Positions 7,308 to 15,373 of a stretch of DNA of 39,238 nucleotides are shown here, one piece after another. The stretch's first letter is position 1. Each line of letters starts with the position of its first letter. The notes beneath the pieces are model-generated. The model had not been told where the DNA came from, searched no databases, and was given only the letters and a program-made list of their open reading frames with translations. Source of the stretch: a virus; the IMG/VR virus record IMGVR_UViG_3300025133_000275, positions 1 to 39,238 of that record. One strand, 5' to 3'. The position numbers and the translations under genes were made by a program.

Positions 7308-7309
7308 AA

Positions 7310-7333
7310 AACCCCGGCGCGAACCGGGGCTTT
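7310..7333 (+). terminator. Possible terminator after polymerase gene
   Basis: CCCCGG (7312-7317), loop CGCGAA and CCGGGG (7324-7329) are followed by CTTT and preceded by A residues. The T-run is short, so this is an attenuator or weak intrinsic terminator. It lies in the 54-bp gap before the primase-helicase. Confidence 0.5.
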
Positions 7334-7361
7334 AAACACACCATCAAAGCGGAGAACCACA

Positions 7362-9875
7362 ATGGATGACGACCATAATACACCTGACGATGACGTGAGT
7401 CTACCTGATACGACCTGCGACGACGTGAGTCAATCTGACACACCACCACCACCGACTGTACCCGTACCCCCAGCGCCCACGATGCACATCGTTGGCACTG
7501 CGACACATAACTATGACCACCAAGCGATAGATGACTTTATCGACTTGGTGTTTCACACGCCGCCCACCCCGGATGCGCATAGGCTCGTTTATACGGCGCG
7601 CACCAACATTCCCCGGATGCCGGTGACAGTGGCGGACATGCACAAAAGTCTGCGCCACAACAAAGCCCGGTCGATGTATTTCAACACCAGTACGTGCGTA
7701 CCTGACCAGCAGGGCACGCTAAGACACAAAAAATCACTGTTCAGTGCCTTCCATGTGCTTGTGCTGGACGACATAGGCACCAAGATACCAACCGAGAACG
7801 TACCGACGGACATGAAGCCCACGTATATCATCGAGACAAGTCAGGGTAACTTCCAGTACGGCTACGTCCTCGACGAGCCATTGACTGATTTAAACGCCGC
7901 TACAGCCCTGTGTCAGACCGCTGCGTTGTCCGGGTTGACCGACGGTGGCGGCGTAATGGCAACCAAAATAGTTCGTCTGCCTGAAGGGGTGAATGGCAAA
8001 GCGGGGCCTAAGCAGGATTTCCAAGTAACCCTGATAGACGATGAAGGCCCCTTCTGGACGCCTGAGTTGCTTGTGGAGCGTATGCGCTGCACTGTCGACG
8101 GCGAGGCAATCACTTGGGAAGGCATACTCCAAGGGGACACGCCTCTAGCCAAAAAATACCACAACCGTAACCCTATACATTCACAGTCAGCCGAGGGTGT
8201 AATAGACCCGGTACTGGAGTGGTTCTATGAGAATGACCTCGTAATGGGCGACGGTGGGGGTGATTGGATTGATATTGAGTGCCCTTGGCACTTGAAACAC
8301 AGCTCAGGTAACAATACCGCCGGTTATGCGCCTGTCGGGCGCGGAGATATGTCACATATCAGAGGTTTTAAGTGTTTTCACGACCACTGCAAGGACAGAA
8401 CGATAATCGACCTGATTCAGTGGGTACTGGCGTCGTCGGATTTCAACCACCTAGCAGTCGAGGAAGCGCGTTTAAACGCCACAGAGTTCGCCTTTGACCC
8501 GGCGCAGGACATGGTGTGGAACATACCTGAAGGTCGCGCATGGAAAATCTCTGGTTTTCGCACTATGCACAACACGCCGTTGTGGGCTTACGAGCCTCGC
8601 CGGGACAAACCCCGTAAAATCACTGCTGCTGAGTCGTGGTTACTATCCCACTACCGCACAGTCGTCGCAGGAGCTTACCACAGCCCCGGTTCGCCGCCTT
8701 TGTTTGAGAAGGGGGGTAGCCTATGGGTGAACCCGTATCGCGGCCCTGCGTGGTCAGACGGGCAGTATGACATGAAACACGTTCAACCTTTCCTTGATTT
8801 CCTTGAATATCTGCTGCCTGACGCCGACGAGAGGGCATATTTCATACAATGGCTGTCCGCCAAGGCTCAGAACCCGCGTTTTAGGGGTACAGGTATCATC
8901 ATGCAGACACAAGCCTTCGGCACCGGTCGGGGCACGCTGGCAGCGATGGTTAACCAGATATGGCAGGATAAGACCGCCGGGGTGGAGTTCGACACACTCA
9001 TACGGTCAGAGGGCTTTAACGGCTGGGAGGCGTTCCCTCTGGTCATTGTAGGAGAGGCCCGTGAGTCTACCTCTAAGATTGAGTCAAAAGGCGCTCACAA
9101 GGCTTACGAGACGCTTAAACAGCGTATGGACACGTCAGTCGTGCGCGGTAAGATCAATGAAAAGTTCCAGCCCGAGAAGCAGATAGACATTTGCTCGTCA
9201 TACCTGCTGTTCACTAACCATATAAACGCCGTGGCAGTCCCACAGGAAGACAGGCGCATCACTGTGCTGAGTAACCCCATGACGGCTGAATCACCGCAGT
9301 ATTTCGTGGATGTGTACAGGTGGCTTGACGCGGGTAAGTTCCCCAATAACCTCGCCGAGCACGATCAGTGGGCGTGGCACGTATGGCACTGGCTTCTCGA
9401 ACAGGACACGGACACCGCTAAACTGGCGTTGCCGCTACGCACGTCAGCTAAACAACTGATGACAGACTCAGCACAGACACCTATGGAGCGTGCCTGCTCT
9501 TGTATGGCGCTGTACATGGTCGATAACGACATAAGCGCCATATCGCCGGGGACGTACAAGACGATAGTTACACAAGCGTTACAGAAGTTTGACCCTAACC
9601 TGAACATATCGACGAGTTACATGCTCCAGACGATGAATGACAGCACGACCGCGCTGGCTATCAAGCTGCATAACTCGACAAGTGGCAAGTCAGAACGTGT
9701 CCGGGTCAATAATCAGGTGCTTCGCGAGTGTAAACTTGTTATCCCCGATAACGCCAAACTTCGCACGGTGCCCGCCTCAAAGTTTAAACGCGCTACCAAG
9801 AACAGGTTTGCAACCGATATGGCGCGTTTAAACATGAACACGGTGATTGACTTCATAGTAGACCAAATGCAATAA
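7362..9875 (+). CDS. Primase-helicase (AEP-type primase, zinc finger, DUF5906/SF3-type helicase)
   Basis: ATG 7362 follows GGAG at 7351-7354 and gives 837 aa. The first 40 residues are Pro/Asp/Thr-rich and probably disordered. Residues 130-212 hold primase-like elements: LVLDDIGTK (acidic motif I), ETSQGNFQYGY and RLPEGVNGK, the layout of RepB/AEP-type primases. CPWH at 307-310 and CFHDHC at 338-343 form a zinc-binding site. The helicase part has a P-loop AFGTGRGT (518-525) and an acidic strand LVIVGEARES. The usual P-loop Lys is Arg, a form I recall from phage DUF5906 proteins. It should unwind and prime the replication fork for the polymerase upstream. Family A polymerase plus such a fused protein suggests self-sufficient replication. 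Confidence 0.88.
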   Translation: MDDDHNTPDDDVSLPDTTCDDVSQSDTPPPPTVPVPPAPTMHIVGTATHNYDHQAIDDFIDLVFHTPPTPDAHRLVYTARTNIPRMPVTVADMHKSLRHNKARSMYFNTSTCVPDQQGTLRHKKSLFSAFHVLVLDDIGTKIPTENVPTDMKPTYIIETSQGNFQYGYVLDEPLTDLNAATALCQTAALSGLTDGGGVMATKIVRLPEGVNGKAGPKQDFQVTLIDDEGPFWTPELLVERMRCTVDGEAITWEGILQGDTPLAKKYHNRNPIHSQSAEGVIDPVLEWFYENDLVMGDGGGDWIDIECPWHLKHSSGNNTAGYAPVGRGDMSHIRGFKCFHDHCKDRTIIDLIQWVLASSDFNHLAVEEARLNATEFAFDPAQDMVWNIPEGRAWKISGFRTMHNTPLWAYEPRRDKPRKITAAESWLLSHYRTVVAGAYHSPGSPPLFEKGGSLWVNPYRGPAWSDGQYDMKHVQPFLDFLEYLLPDADERAYFIQWLSAKAQNPRFRGTGIIMQTQAFGTGRGTLAAMVNQIWQDKTAGVEFDTLIRSEGFNGWEAFPLVIVGEARESTSKIESKGAHKAYETLKQRMDTSVVRGKINEKFQPEKQIDICSSYLLFTNHINAVAVPQEDRRITVLSNPMTAESPQYFVDVYRWLDAGKFPNNLAEHDQWAWHVWHWLLEQDTDTAKLALPLRTSAKQLMTDSAQTPMERACSCMALYMVDNDISAISPGTYKTIVTQALQKFDPNLNISTSYMLQTMNDSTTALAIKLHNSTSGKSERVRVNNQVLRECKLVIPDNAKLRTVPASKFKRATKNRFATDMARLNMNTVIDFIVDQMQ

Positions 9876-9876
9876 T
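9847..9876 (+). promoter_or_regulatory. Possible sigma70-like promoter inside the end of the primase gene
   Basis: TTGACT (9847-9852), an 18-bp spacer and AATAAT (9871-9876) resemble a sigma70 promoter, followed by CATACGCTCATTCTACAA, a copy of the TACGCTCA motif found after the 2915-2943 promoter. It would serve the small basic protein at 9895-10062. Confidence 0.45.
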
Positions 9877-9894
9877 CATACGCTCATTCTACAA

Positions 9895-10062
9895 GTGCGA
9901 AAAATTCCCGTGAGCAATGTAAAAGCAGTGCAGAAATATTCACAGAAGCAGAAGCGGAAGGGGTTTATCAGGATGACCATCTGGGTGCCTGACTCTGACC
10001 GTAAACTAGCCCTCGACTTCTCCCGTGAGCGTCGTCGAAAGTATGCCCAGACTAAGCGTTAA
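9895..10062 (+). CDS. Small basic protein, possible ribbon-helix-helix fold
   Basis: The frame from GTG 9895 to TAA 10060-10062 gives 55 aa, very basic (many Lys and Arg). It contains KGFIRMTIWVPDSDRKLALD, a strand-then-helix pattern seen in small ribbon-helix-helix regulators. No Shine-Dalgarno site is visible; GTG 9910 and GTG 9931 are alternative starts. It is the last gene of unit C. Its stop overlaps the stop of the convergent late operon (TTAA at 10059-10062). It may be a DNA-binding switch protein controlling the neighbouring late unit, but that is inference. Confidence 0.6.
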   Translation: MRKIPVSNVKAVQKYSQKQKRKGFIRMTIWVPDSDRKLALDFSRERRRKYAQTKR

Positions 10063-11975
10063 AACTGGGGTTCCGGCCACGTATCTAGTATTTTCCACTC
10101 TAAAGCCGATTTCTCCACGGAGCTAAGGTCGCTGCTGCGGTAGCCGTCTACAAGCGCGTTGTAAATCATCGCCTGATGCTCTATAGGTAGCGCCAACCAC
10201 GTCTCCTTACGGTCGGGCTGCATCTGGAACTGCCACCATTCATGGATGTCATACACACCATCGCTATTGATGTCGCGTGTCGTGTCGAAGTTCTTGAATG
10301 TGGTTCCCGTGACCGGGTTGGTGAACTCGTCTGTGGTCGTGCCTCCGTCACCCGTGGTCGGGGTCGTGGTCGTGCCTCCGCCATCCGTGGTCGTCCGTGG
10401 GTCGCCTACCCAATCATCGGCCTGCCAGTGCTGACGGTTGGACTCGTTCTGCCCATAGTCTATCCAGTGATCGTAGGCGGTGTATCCTGTCTCCGCCCAG
10501 TTATCCCGCCGCGCTAAGTCCGCTACGTCAGGGTTGTTTTCTAGATAGGCGCCCGCGTCGAAGGTGTGTCTGGCTCTGTCATAGTTGGGGTTGGGTATTT
10601 CTATAGGCCCGGCGGGGCCTTCTGTATAGATGAACTCCTGATCGGGTGTGCCTCCATTCGCGGCTACCCATGCCGCGTAGCCCGCCATCTGCTCTGCGGT
10701 CATACCTGTATGTGGATCAACGGCGTTCGGGTCAGCGGCGGGGTCAGCGGCGGGGTCAGCGGCGGGCGCTTCCACAGAGTCAGGCCACGCACTGTTAATC
10801 GCATCAGCTAAGAGTACCTTAGTTGGGTGGTTGATATTATTGTTATCCAACCCTTTGATTAGCGCGTCTTTAATCATCGCCTGATGCTCTATAGGTAGCG
10901 CCAACCACTCAGTAGACGCACCGTCGCGTAACTGGTAGTCAGCCCACTCCTGTGCGTCCACACGGTTGTTCTGGTTGGCATCCCAGTTCACATCCCACGC
11001 AATAAGCTGGTCGATGTTGTCATAGTCTTTCCCAGTGATGGGATTGGTGTACTGTATTGGGTTTATCTCATCCAGTGGTATGTAGGGTGTCGGCTCTCTG
11101 TCATCTCCGTAATTGCCCATAGCATGCTGTGTCATTGGCTTGAAGTAACCATTCTGTCCGTCCACTCCGTCGCCGGGTATCTGGTAGGCGTCGGCGCGTT
11201 CAGACAGCGGCGGCATAGGATATTCGAGTATGTCACCACCTGTGTTGGTGTTCTCAGGTGCGAAGTTAGGGAACAGCGACGTGACTGAGTTTTGCAAGCC
11301 GAGACGTGACGTGTCGTTTATACGCTCGTCGTTAGCCCCTTGGTATAGCGCATCGGCAAGCGCGTCCTGCTGCTCTTGCGGTAGATCACCCCAGCCGCTT
11401 GTGTCGCGTTGCAGTTGGTAGTCCGCCCACTCCTGCGCGTCAAGTATGTCATCGTCACGCCACTCAGGGTTCCAGTTATCAAACTCCGTAAGCTGGTCAG
11501 CCTTGTAGGGCTGGTCAGTTACTGGGTTGTAGACAGGGTTCAGGTAGGCGTCTGCCTGACTGAGCAGGGCCTGATCATCTTCAAATCCACCGCCGCCAAC
11601 TGCGTTCTGCACCTCGCTGCGGTTGTTCATGTTGATGTTCTGTTCAAGCCACTCATTCGGGTCGATACGGTTGTTCTGGTTTGACGTGTAGTTACCCGCG
11701 TCCACAAACGCATTGACGTCAGCTTGATTGAAGGCATAGTCAGACCCCGGACGAGTGCCATAGTCTTGCGGAGGCAGCGGTTGCACAGGAAGCGGGGTCT
11801 GTACAGGCGGCGGGGTGTAGTCGTCCACAGGGAGCATTGAACCCGCAAACATGCCTGTCCCCGCAGGGGCATAAGTACCCGGAGGCATTTGCTGTTTCGC
11901 CTCTCGTGCCGGTTGCTGTGCTAGAGGTAGCCCTGTAGCCGGGTCTACCGCGCCTGTGGGTTGGATGACAGTCAT
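10059..11975 (-). CDS. Large virion-associated protein with EF-hand-like calcium repeats
   Basis: This is the last gene of the late operon (638 aa), with a Pro/Gln-rich N-terminus to about residue 75. A module of about 85 residues occurs three times (about 150-236, 310-397 and 552-634). Each copy opens with NPVT/NPIT, carries an EF-hand or dockerin-like loop ending in EW (DANQNNRVDAQEW at 332-344, DINSDGVYDIHEW at 568-580, a degenerate loop near 171-184) and ends in a helical pair with WLALPIEHQAMI. A further loop NQNNRIDPNEW is at 99-109. Residues 475-515 (AYLENNPDVADL ... HWIDYGQNESNR) resemble the NPDV...HY..G..EGR motif of secreted RTX-type proteins. Linkers are (AADP)3 and a Gly/Thr-rich stretch. 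A calcium-stabilised, surface-exposed virion or host-interaction protein is likely. Confidence 0.7.
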   Translation of the reverse strand: MTVIQPTGAVDPATGLPLAQQPAREAKQQMPPGTYAPAGTGMFAGSMLPVDDYTPPPVQTPLPVQPLPPQDYGTRPGSDYAFNQADVNAFVDAGNYTSNQNNRIDPNEWLEQNINMNNRSEVQNAVGGGGFEDDQALLSQADAYLNPVYNPVTDQPYKADQLTEFDNWNPEWRDDDILDAQEWADYQLQRDTSGWGDLPQEQQDALADALYQGANDERINDTSRLGLQNSVTSLFPNFAPENTNTGGDILEYPMPPLSERADAYQIPGDGVDGQNGYFKPMTQHAMGNYGDDREPTPYIPLDEINPIQYTNPITGKDYDNIDQLIAWDVNWDANQNNRVDAQEWADYQLRDGASTEWLALPIEHQAMIKDALIKGLDNNNINHPTKVLLADAINSAWPDSVEAPAADPAADPAADPNAVDPHTGMTAEQMAGYAAWVAANGGTPDQEFIYTEGPAGPIEIPNPNYDRARHTFDAGAYLENNPDVADLARRDNWAETGYTAYDHWIDYGQNESNRQHWQADDWVGDPRTTTDGGGTTTTPTTGDGGTTTDEFTNPVTGTTFKNFDTTRDINSDGVYDIHEWWQFQMQPDRKETWLALPIEHQAMIYNALVDGYRSSDLSSVEKSALEWKILDTWPEPQF

Positions 11976-11976
11976 A

Positions 11977-12306
11977 TTAGCTTGCCTTTATTGTTTCGAT
12001 CATCTCGAACACTTCCGGGGCGTTTACACGGAACTTGGCAGACGTGAGCCTGTCCATGACCAGTTTAAACTCCGCGTCCTCCAGTTCAAGGCTACCATCA
12101 CCGATCTCAGGCTGTTTATACGCCTTGAACTTGTTGTACACGGGCATCACCTCCAGCATTTCTTCGTAGTCGGTACTCTGCTCTGGGTTCTTGGGTGTCA
12201 CCAGTAGCCGTTTGATCTCCTCTACCCAACTGAAAGCGATCATCTCGCTGGCGGGGTCAAGGTGGTTGATGGGCATCTCTGTCTTTCTTAAAGTTATTGT
12301 CTTCAT
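11977..12306 (-). CDS. 109-aa late-operon protein of unknown function
   Basis: ATG 12306 is preceded by GGAG with 5-nt spacing on the minus strand. The product is a soluble acidic protein (EMPINHLDPASEMIAFSWVEEIKRLL ...) with predicted helices and no recognisable domain. It lies between two structural-region genes in the late operon, one base upstream of the EF-hand protein. Candidates are a chaperone or a small structural protein for the fibre genes; nothing in the sequence decides this. Confidence 0.7.
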   Translation of the reverse strand: MKTITLRKTEMPINHLDPASEMIAFSWVEEIKRLLVTPKNPEQSTDYEEMLEVMPVYNKFKAYKQPEIGDGSLELEDAEFKLVMDRLTSAKFRVNAPEVFEMIETIKAS

Positions 12307-12349
12307 AGCTACTCCACGTTTAGGTGATCTGTCCTACTCCCTGCCGGGA

Positions 12350-12685
12350 TTATACAAACCTATCCGGCAATTCAGGTGAATCATATACCCCGATCTTCCA
12401 TGTCTCCGTAATTACTTGCTTCTCCAGCACCAAATCCGTATCGGCCAGTTCATCTTTCTTATGCTCAATATACACATGAGCAATGAACGCAGGAGCCATG
12501 ACGGACTCATCTGGCATGGTCATGGTGTCATACTCTGTCAGCGTTGCCCTTGCCGTGATCGACTTGCCATCGGCAGTCTTACGCGCCTCTGATAACACAT
12601 CAGGCATCTTGTCCTGTATTAGCTGTTTGACCTCTGCCTTGGTAGCAACCGGCCCCACTTGAAATGTATCTGTTCGTTCTCTCAT
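12350..12685 (-). CDS. 111-aa late-operon protein of unknown function
   Basis: The frame from ATG 12685 begins three bases after the stop of the LamG-type protein, with no clear ribosome site, so coupling to that gene is probable. The sequence (RERTDTFQVGPVATKAEVKQLIQDKMPDVL ...) has a helix then several beta strands (SITARATLTEYDTM; FIAHVYIEHKKDEL) and no membrane segment. It may be a small tail-fibre partner or chaperone by position only. Confidence 0.7.
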   Translation of the reverse strand: MRERTDTFQVGPVATKAEVKQLIQDKMPDVLSEARKTADGKSITARATLTEYDTMTMPDESVMAPAFIAHVYIEHKKDELADTDLVLEKQVITETWKIGVYDSPELPDRFV

Positions 12686-12688
12686 AAT

Positions 12689-15373
12689 TTATAACCCGTA
12701 TTTTGTTAGTAGGTGATTGCGGATAGTACCTGCTTCTGAATCCGTGAGTGCTGAGTCAAATACAATGATTTCCCACATAGCCCCCACATACTCATTATAG
12801 CTTGGAGTAGTTGGCCCATCATACGAGGTAAAGAAGGTCGCAAAATCCCAATCATCTGATCCAACATTACCTGTGACACTAGCCAATCCAGAAACAATAA
12901 GTTTAGTTGTTGCATCCCCATTAAAGTGTTCAGAAACAACGTGCATATCAGTGTCATAAGCTGGGGTAATCTGGATCTCTGACCCACTACCCTGTCCAAC
13001 ACCAAACTCTCGGTTCGGATTTGAGTTAATGCCTTTCCACCTAGCATCACTATCAGACCGAGCATCGTGTAAGAAATAAGCGTCGGAGACTGACCCTTCT
13101 GTGTACTTAAAGACCATGAACACAGTTCCGGGCGAACTTATAGTCTGCCCTGCTGTTGTCTCCAAACCTACGTCGTCATTCACATACACAGCCGCATAGT
13201 CAGTCGTATTGACAAAAGCATCACCCTGTATAGTCCATGTCTCACCACCAGCACCGCTGCTTACCCATGTTGAGGTGTTGGCAGTAGCATCTGCTGGGTT
13301 GAAATCCAGTACTGGCGTAGCCGTTGGGTCTGTACTGTTGAGCAAAACTACCCTGCCAAAATTCCCTGTAGCCTTGTTATCTGTACCGCTAGTATCTGAA
13401 CCAATCTCAAACTCATGTGAGCTATCAACCAACGTGCCTACAACATGGGATATGTCGGCACTACCGAGTTGCGCCCATGATACGCTTGCTACCGCTGTTG
13501 TAGCAGCATCATCACTGGTATAGAAGTTGGTTGTGTTGGCTGAATTATCAAAAGTAACCCTTATCCAGTGACCTGTACCATTACTAAACCCTGTAGCAGA
13601 TGTAGAATTGGAATAAACATAATCGGAACCAGTGGTTGATGTGGTTAGGGTTAGTTGGCCACCACTAATATAAAATCTATAACAACGATCAGAACTCCCT
13701 CCATACTTACCCGCAACAACATAAGTTCCAGTATCCCAGACATCAAAAGAAGCATAAGCAATAATTGTGAACGCACTGGATACGCTGTTGTCGGCAGAGT
13801 CGGGAGTAGAAAAGTAGTTGCCCGAAGTGCTGTCCCTCCTAGCTGTATTGCTAGGCAACACAAACAAATTAGCCGCAGTCCCATTCACGGTATCCAGATC
13901 ATAATCCGTACCGCCTGTGCCGCTGTTCGTCCACTCAGTTATGGGGAACGTGCCTACAATGTCAGCAGGAGTGTAGTGGGCCAGCGCAGTAGCAAGCAGG
14001 GTTTCAGCGTTAGCCAGCTCGTACTTGGTTTCAAGGTAGTCCTGTACCAGTGCTACATCGTCGTCACTCAGGGCTGAGTCGAACACGATGAACTCGTACA
14101 TTGCGCCCGTTGTCGGCACAGTGTGAGCAGTATTGGAAAACAACGTACCCCAGTTTAAGTGGTATGCCCCTGCGTCCCCTGTCACACTACCCATACTGCT
14201 GTCTGTTAGTTTTGTAGTAGCATCCCCGTTATGTTGGATCGTAGTGATAGAAAGTGCGTTTTGGTATGGTTCAGCTAGATATATGTTTGATCCCGCGTAC
14301 AGAGTAATCTTGTCTGGTGTTCCAGGCTCAGTGTTTACCCCTATACTAGCCGAGCCTGTTGACTTAGCGTTGAAATACACCTCAGTAGCACTGGGATCTG
14401 CAATTTTTTGTTTCAGTACCATGAATATAGTCATGGGATCAGCTATCGCTTGCTCCGTCGTTGTCTCTATACCAACCGATCCTTTAGCATACACAGCATC
14501 GTAGTCTGTCGTATTGACCACTGCATCGCCTTCAATTGTCCAGACCTCTGCGTTTGCGCCGCTGCTTGTCCATGTGTCGGCGTTGGGGGAAGCATCTGCT
14601 GGGTTACAATCCCATGCGGGGGCTGCGGTTGGGTCAGTGCTTTTTATACCAACTACTCTGCCAAATTTCCCGCCCCATGTTGAGCCTCCATCCAATATGT
14701 CGCCTACCTGAATATCGCCACTACTATCGTAAAGGCTTGTCTGTGTTATTGTTACTGACGTTCCTAGCTGAGTCCATGATACTGCGGTTGGTTCCGTATC
14801 TGCGGCATCGCCTGACGTATAAAAATCTGCCGTATTTGCCGATATATCGTAAGTAACTCTAATCCAGTGCGCGGAACCATTAGCAAAACTGTAGCTTGCA
14901 TTCGACGCGCCATCTGCAACGGTAGCGACCGTCCCATCACTAGTTGTAACTAGGTACAGCTTGTCTGCGCCTGACTCAGTAGCAAAAGCCCAACAAAATT
15001 CCCCTACGGAAGTGAACTGCCCCGCAATGTATTGCCTACCTGTTGAACCCCAATCAGCCAGCGCACCATAACCGATAACTGTAAAGTCCCCTGTAAAACT
15101 GTTAGCGGCTGAGTCAGGCGTGGATAGGTAATCTGCGTATGTCACCTTCACCATGTGGCTCTCAAGCGTAATCAAATTAGCCGCTGTACCCACAACCGTA
15201 TCAAGGTCGTAGGATGCTCCACCCGTACCTGAGTTCGTCCACTCTGTGACGGGAAACGTGCCTACAATGTCGTCTGCCGTATATCGGGCAAGGGCTGTGG
15301 CTAGTAGTGTATCTATAGGAGTGGTAGGTGTGCCGCCACCACCGAACCCAAGCATCTGATAACCAAAACTCAT
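12689..15373 (-). CDS. Tail-associated adhesin with two LamG/concanavalin-like modules
   Basis: This 894-aa protein consists of two homologous halves (about 22-450 and 455-894). Each half starts LLATALA-YT-DIVGTFP-TEWTNSGTGG and later contains HWIRVTYDISANTADFYTS-like strands, WTQLGT/WAQLGS and a closing IIVFDSAL. These are typical strand patterns of Laminin-G_3/concanavalin-type jelly rolls found in phage receptor-binding proteins. The start ATG overlaps the stop of the tail fibre gene (TAATG), so the two are cotranslated. It most likely binds a cell-surface glycan as part of the tail fibre assembly. The duplicated halves have diverged at protein level, so the duplication is old or under diversifying selection. 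Confidence 0.8.
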   Translation of the reverse strand: MSFGYQMLGFGGGGTPTTPIDTLLATALARYTADDIVGTFPVTEWTNSGTGGASYDLDTVVGTAANLITLESHMVKVTYADYLSTPDSAANSFTGDFTVIGYGALADWGSTGRQYIAGQFTSVGEFCWAFATESGADKLYLVTTSDGTVATVADGASNASYSFANGSAHWIRVTYDISANTADFYTSGDAADTEPTAVSWTQLGTSVTITQTSLYDSSGDIQVGDILDGGSTWGGKFGRVVGIKSTDPTAAPAWDCNPADASPNADTWTSSGANAEVWTIEGDAVVNTTDYDAVYAKGSVGIETTTEQAIADPMTIFMVLKQKIADPSATEVYFNAKSTGSASIGVNTEPGTPDKITLYAGSNIYLAEPYQNALSITTIQHNGDATTKLTDSSMGSVTGDAGAYHLNWGTLFSNTAHTVPTTGAMYEFIVFDSALSDDDVALVQDYLETKYELANAETLLATALAHYTPADIVGTFPITEWTNSGTGGTDYDLDTVNGTAANLFVLPSNTARRDSTSGNYFSTPDSADNSVSSAFTIIAYASFDVWDTGTYVVAGKYGGSSDRCYRFYISGGQLTLTTSTTGSDYVYSNSTSATGFSNGTGHWIRVTFDNSANTTNFYTSDDAATTAVASVSWAQLGSADISHVVGTLVDSSHEFEIGSDTSGTDNKATGNFGRVVLLNSTDPTATPVLDFNPADATANTSTWVSSGAGGETWTIQGDAFVNTTDYAAVYVNDDVGLETTAGQTISSPGTVFMVFKYTEGSVSDAYFLHDARSDSDARWKGINSNPNREFGVGQGSGSEIQITPAYDTDMHVVSEHFNGDATTKLIVSGLASVTGNVGSDDWDFATFFTSYDGPTTPSYNEYVGAMWEIIVFDSALTDSEAGTIRNHLLTKYGL

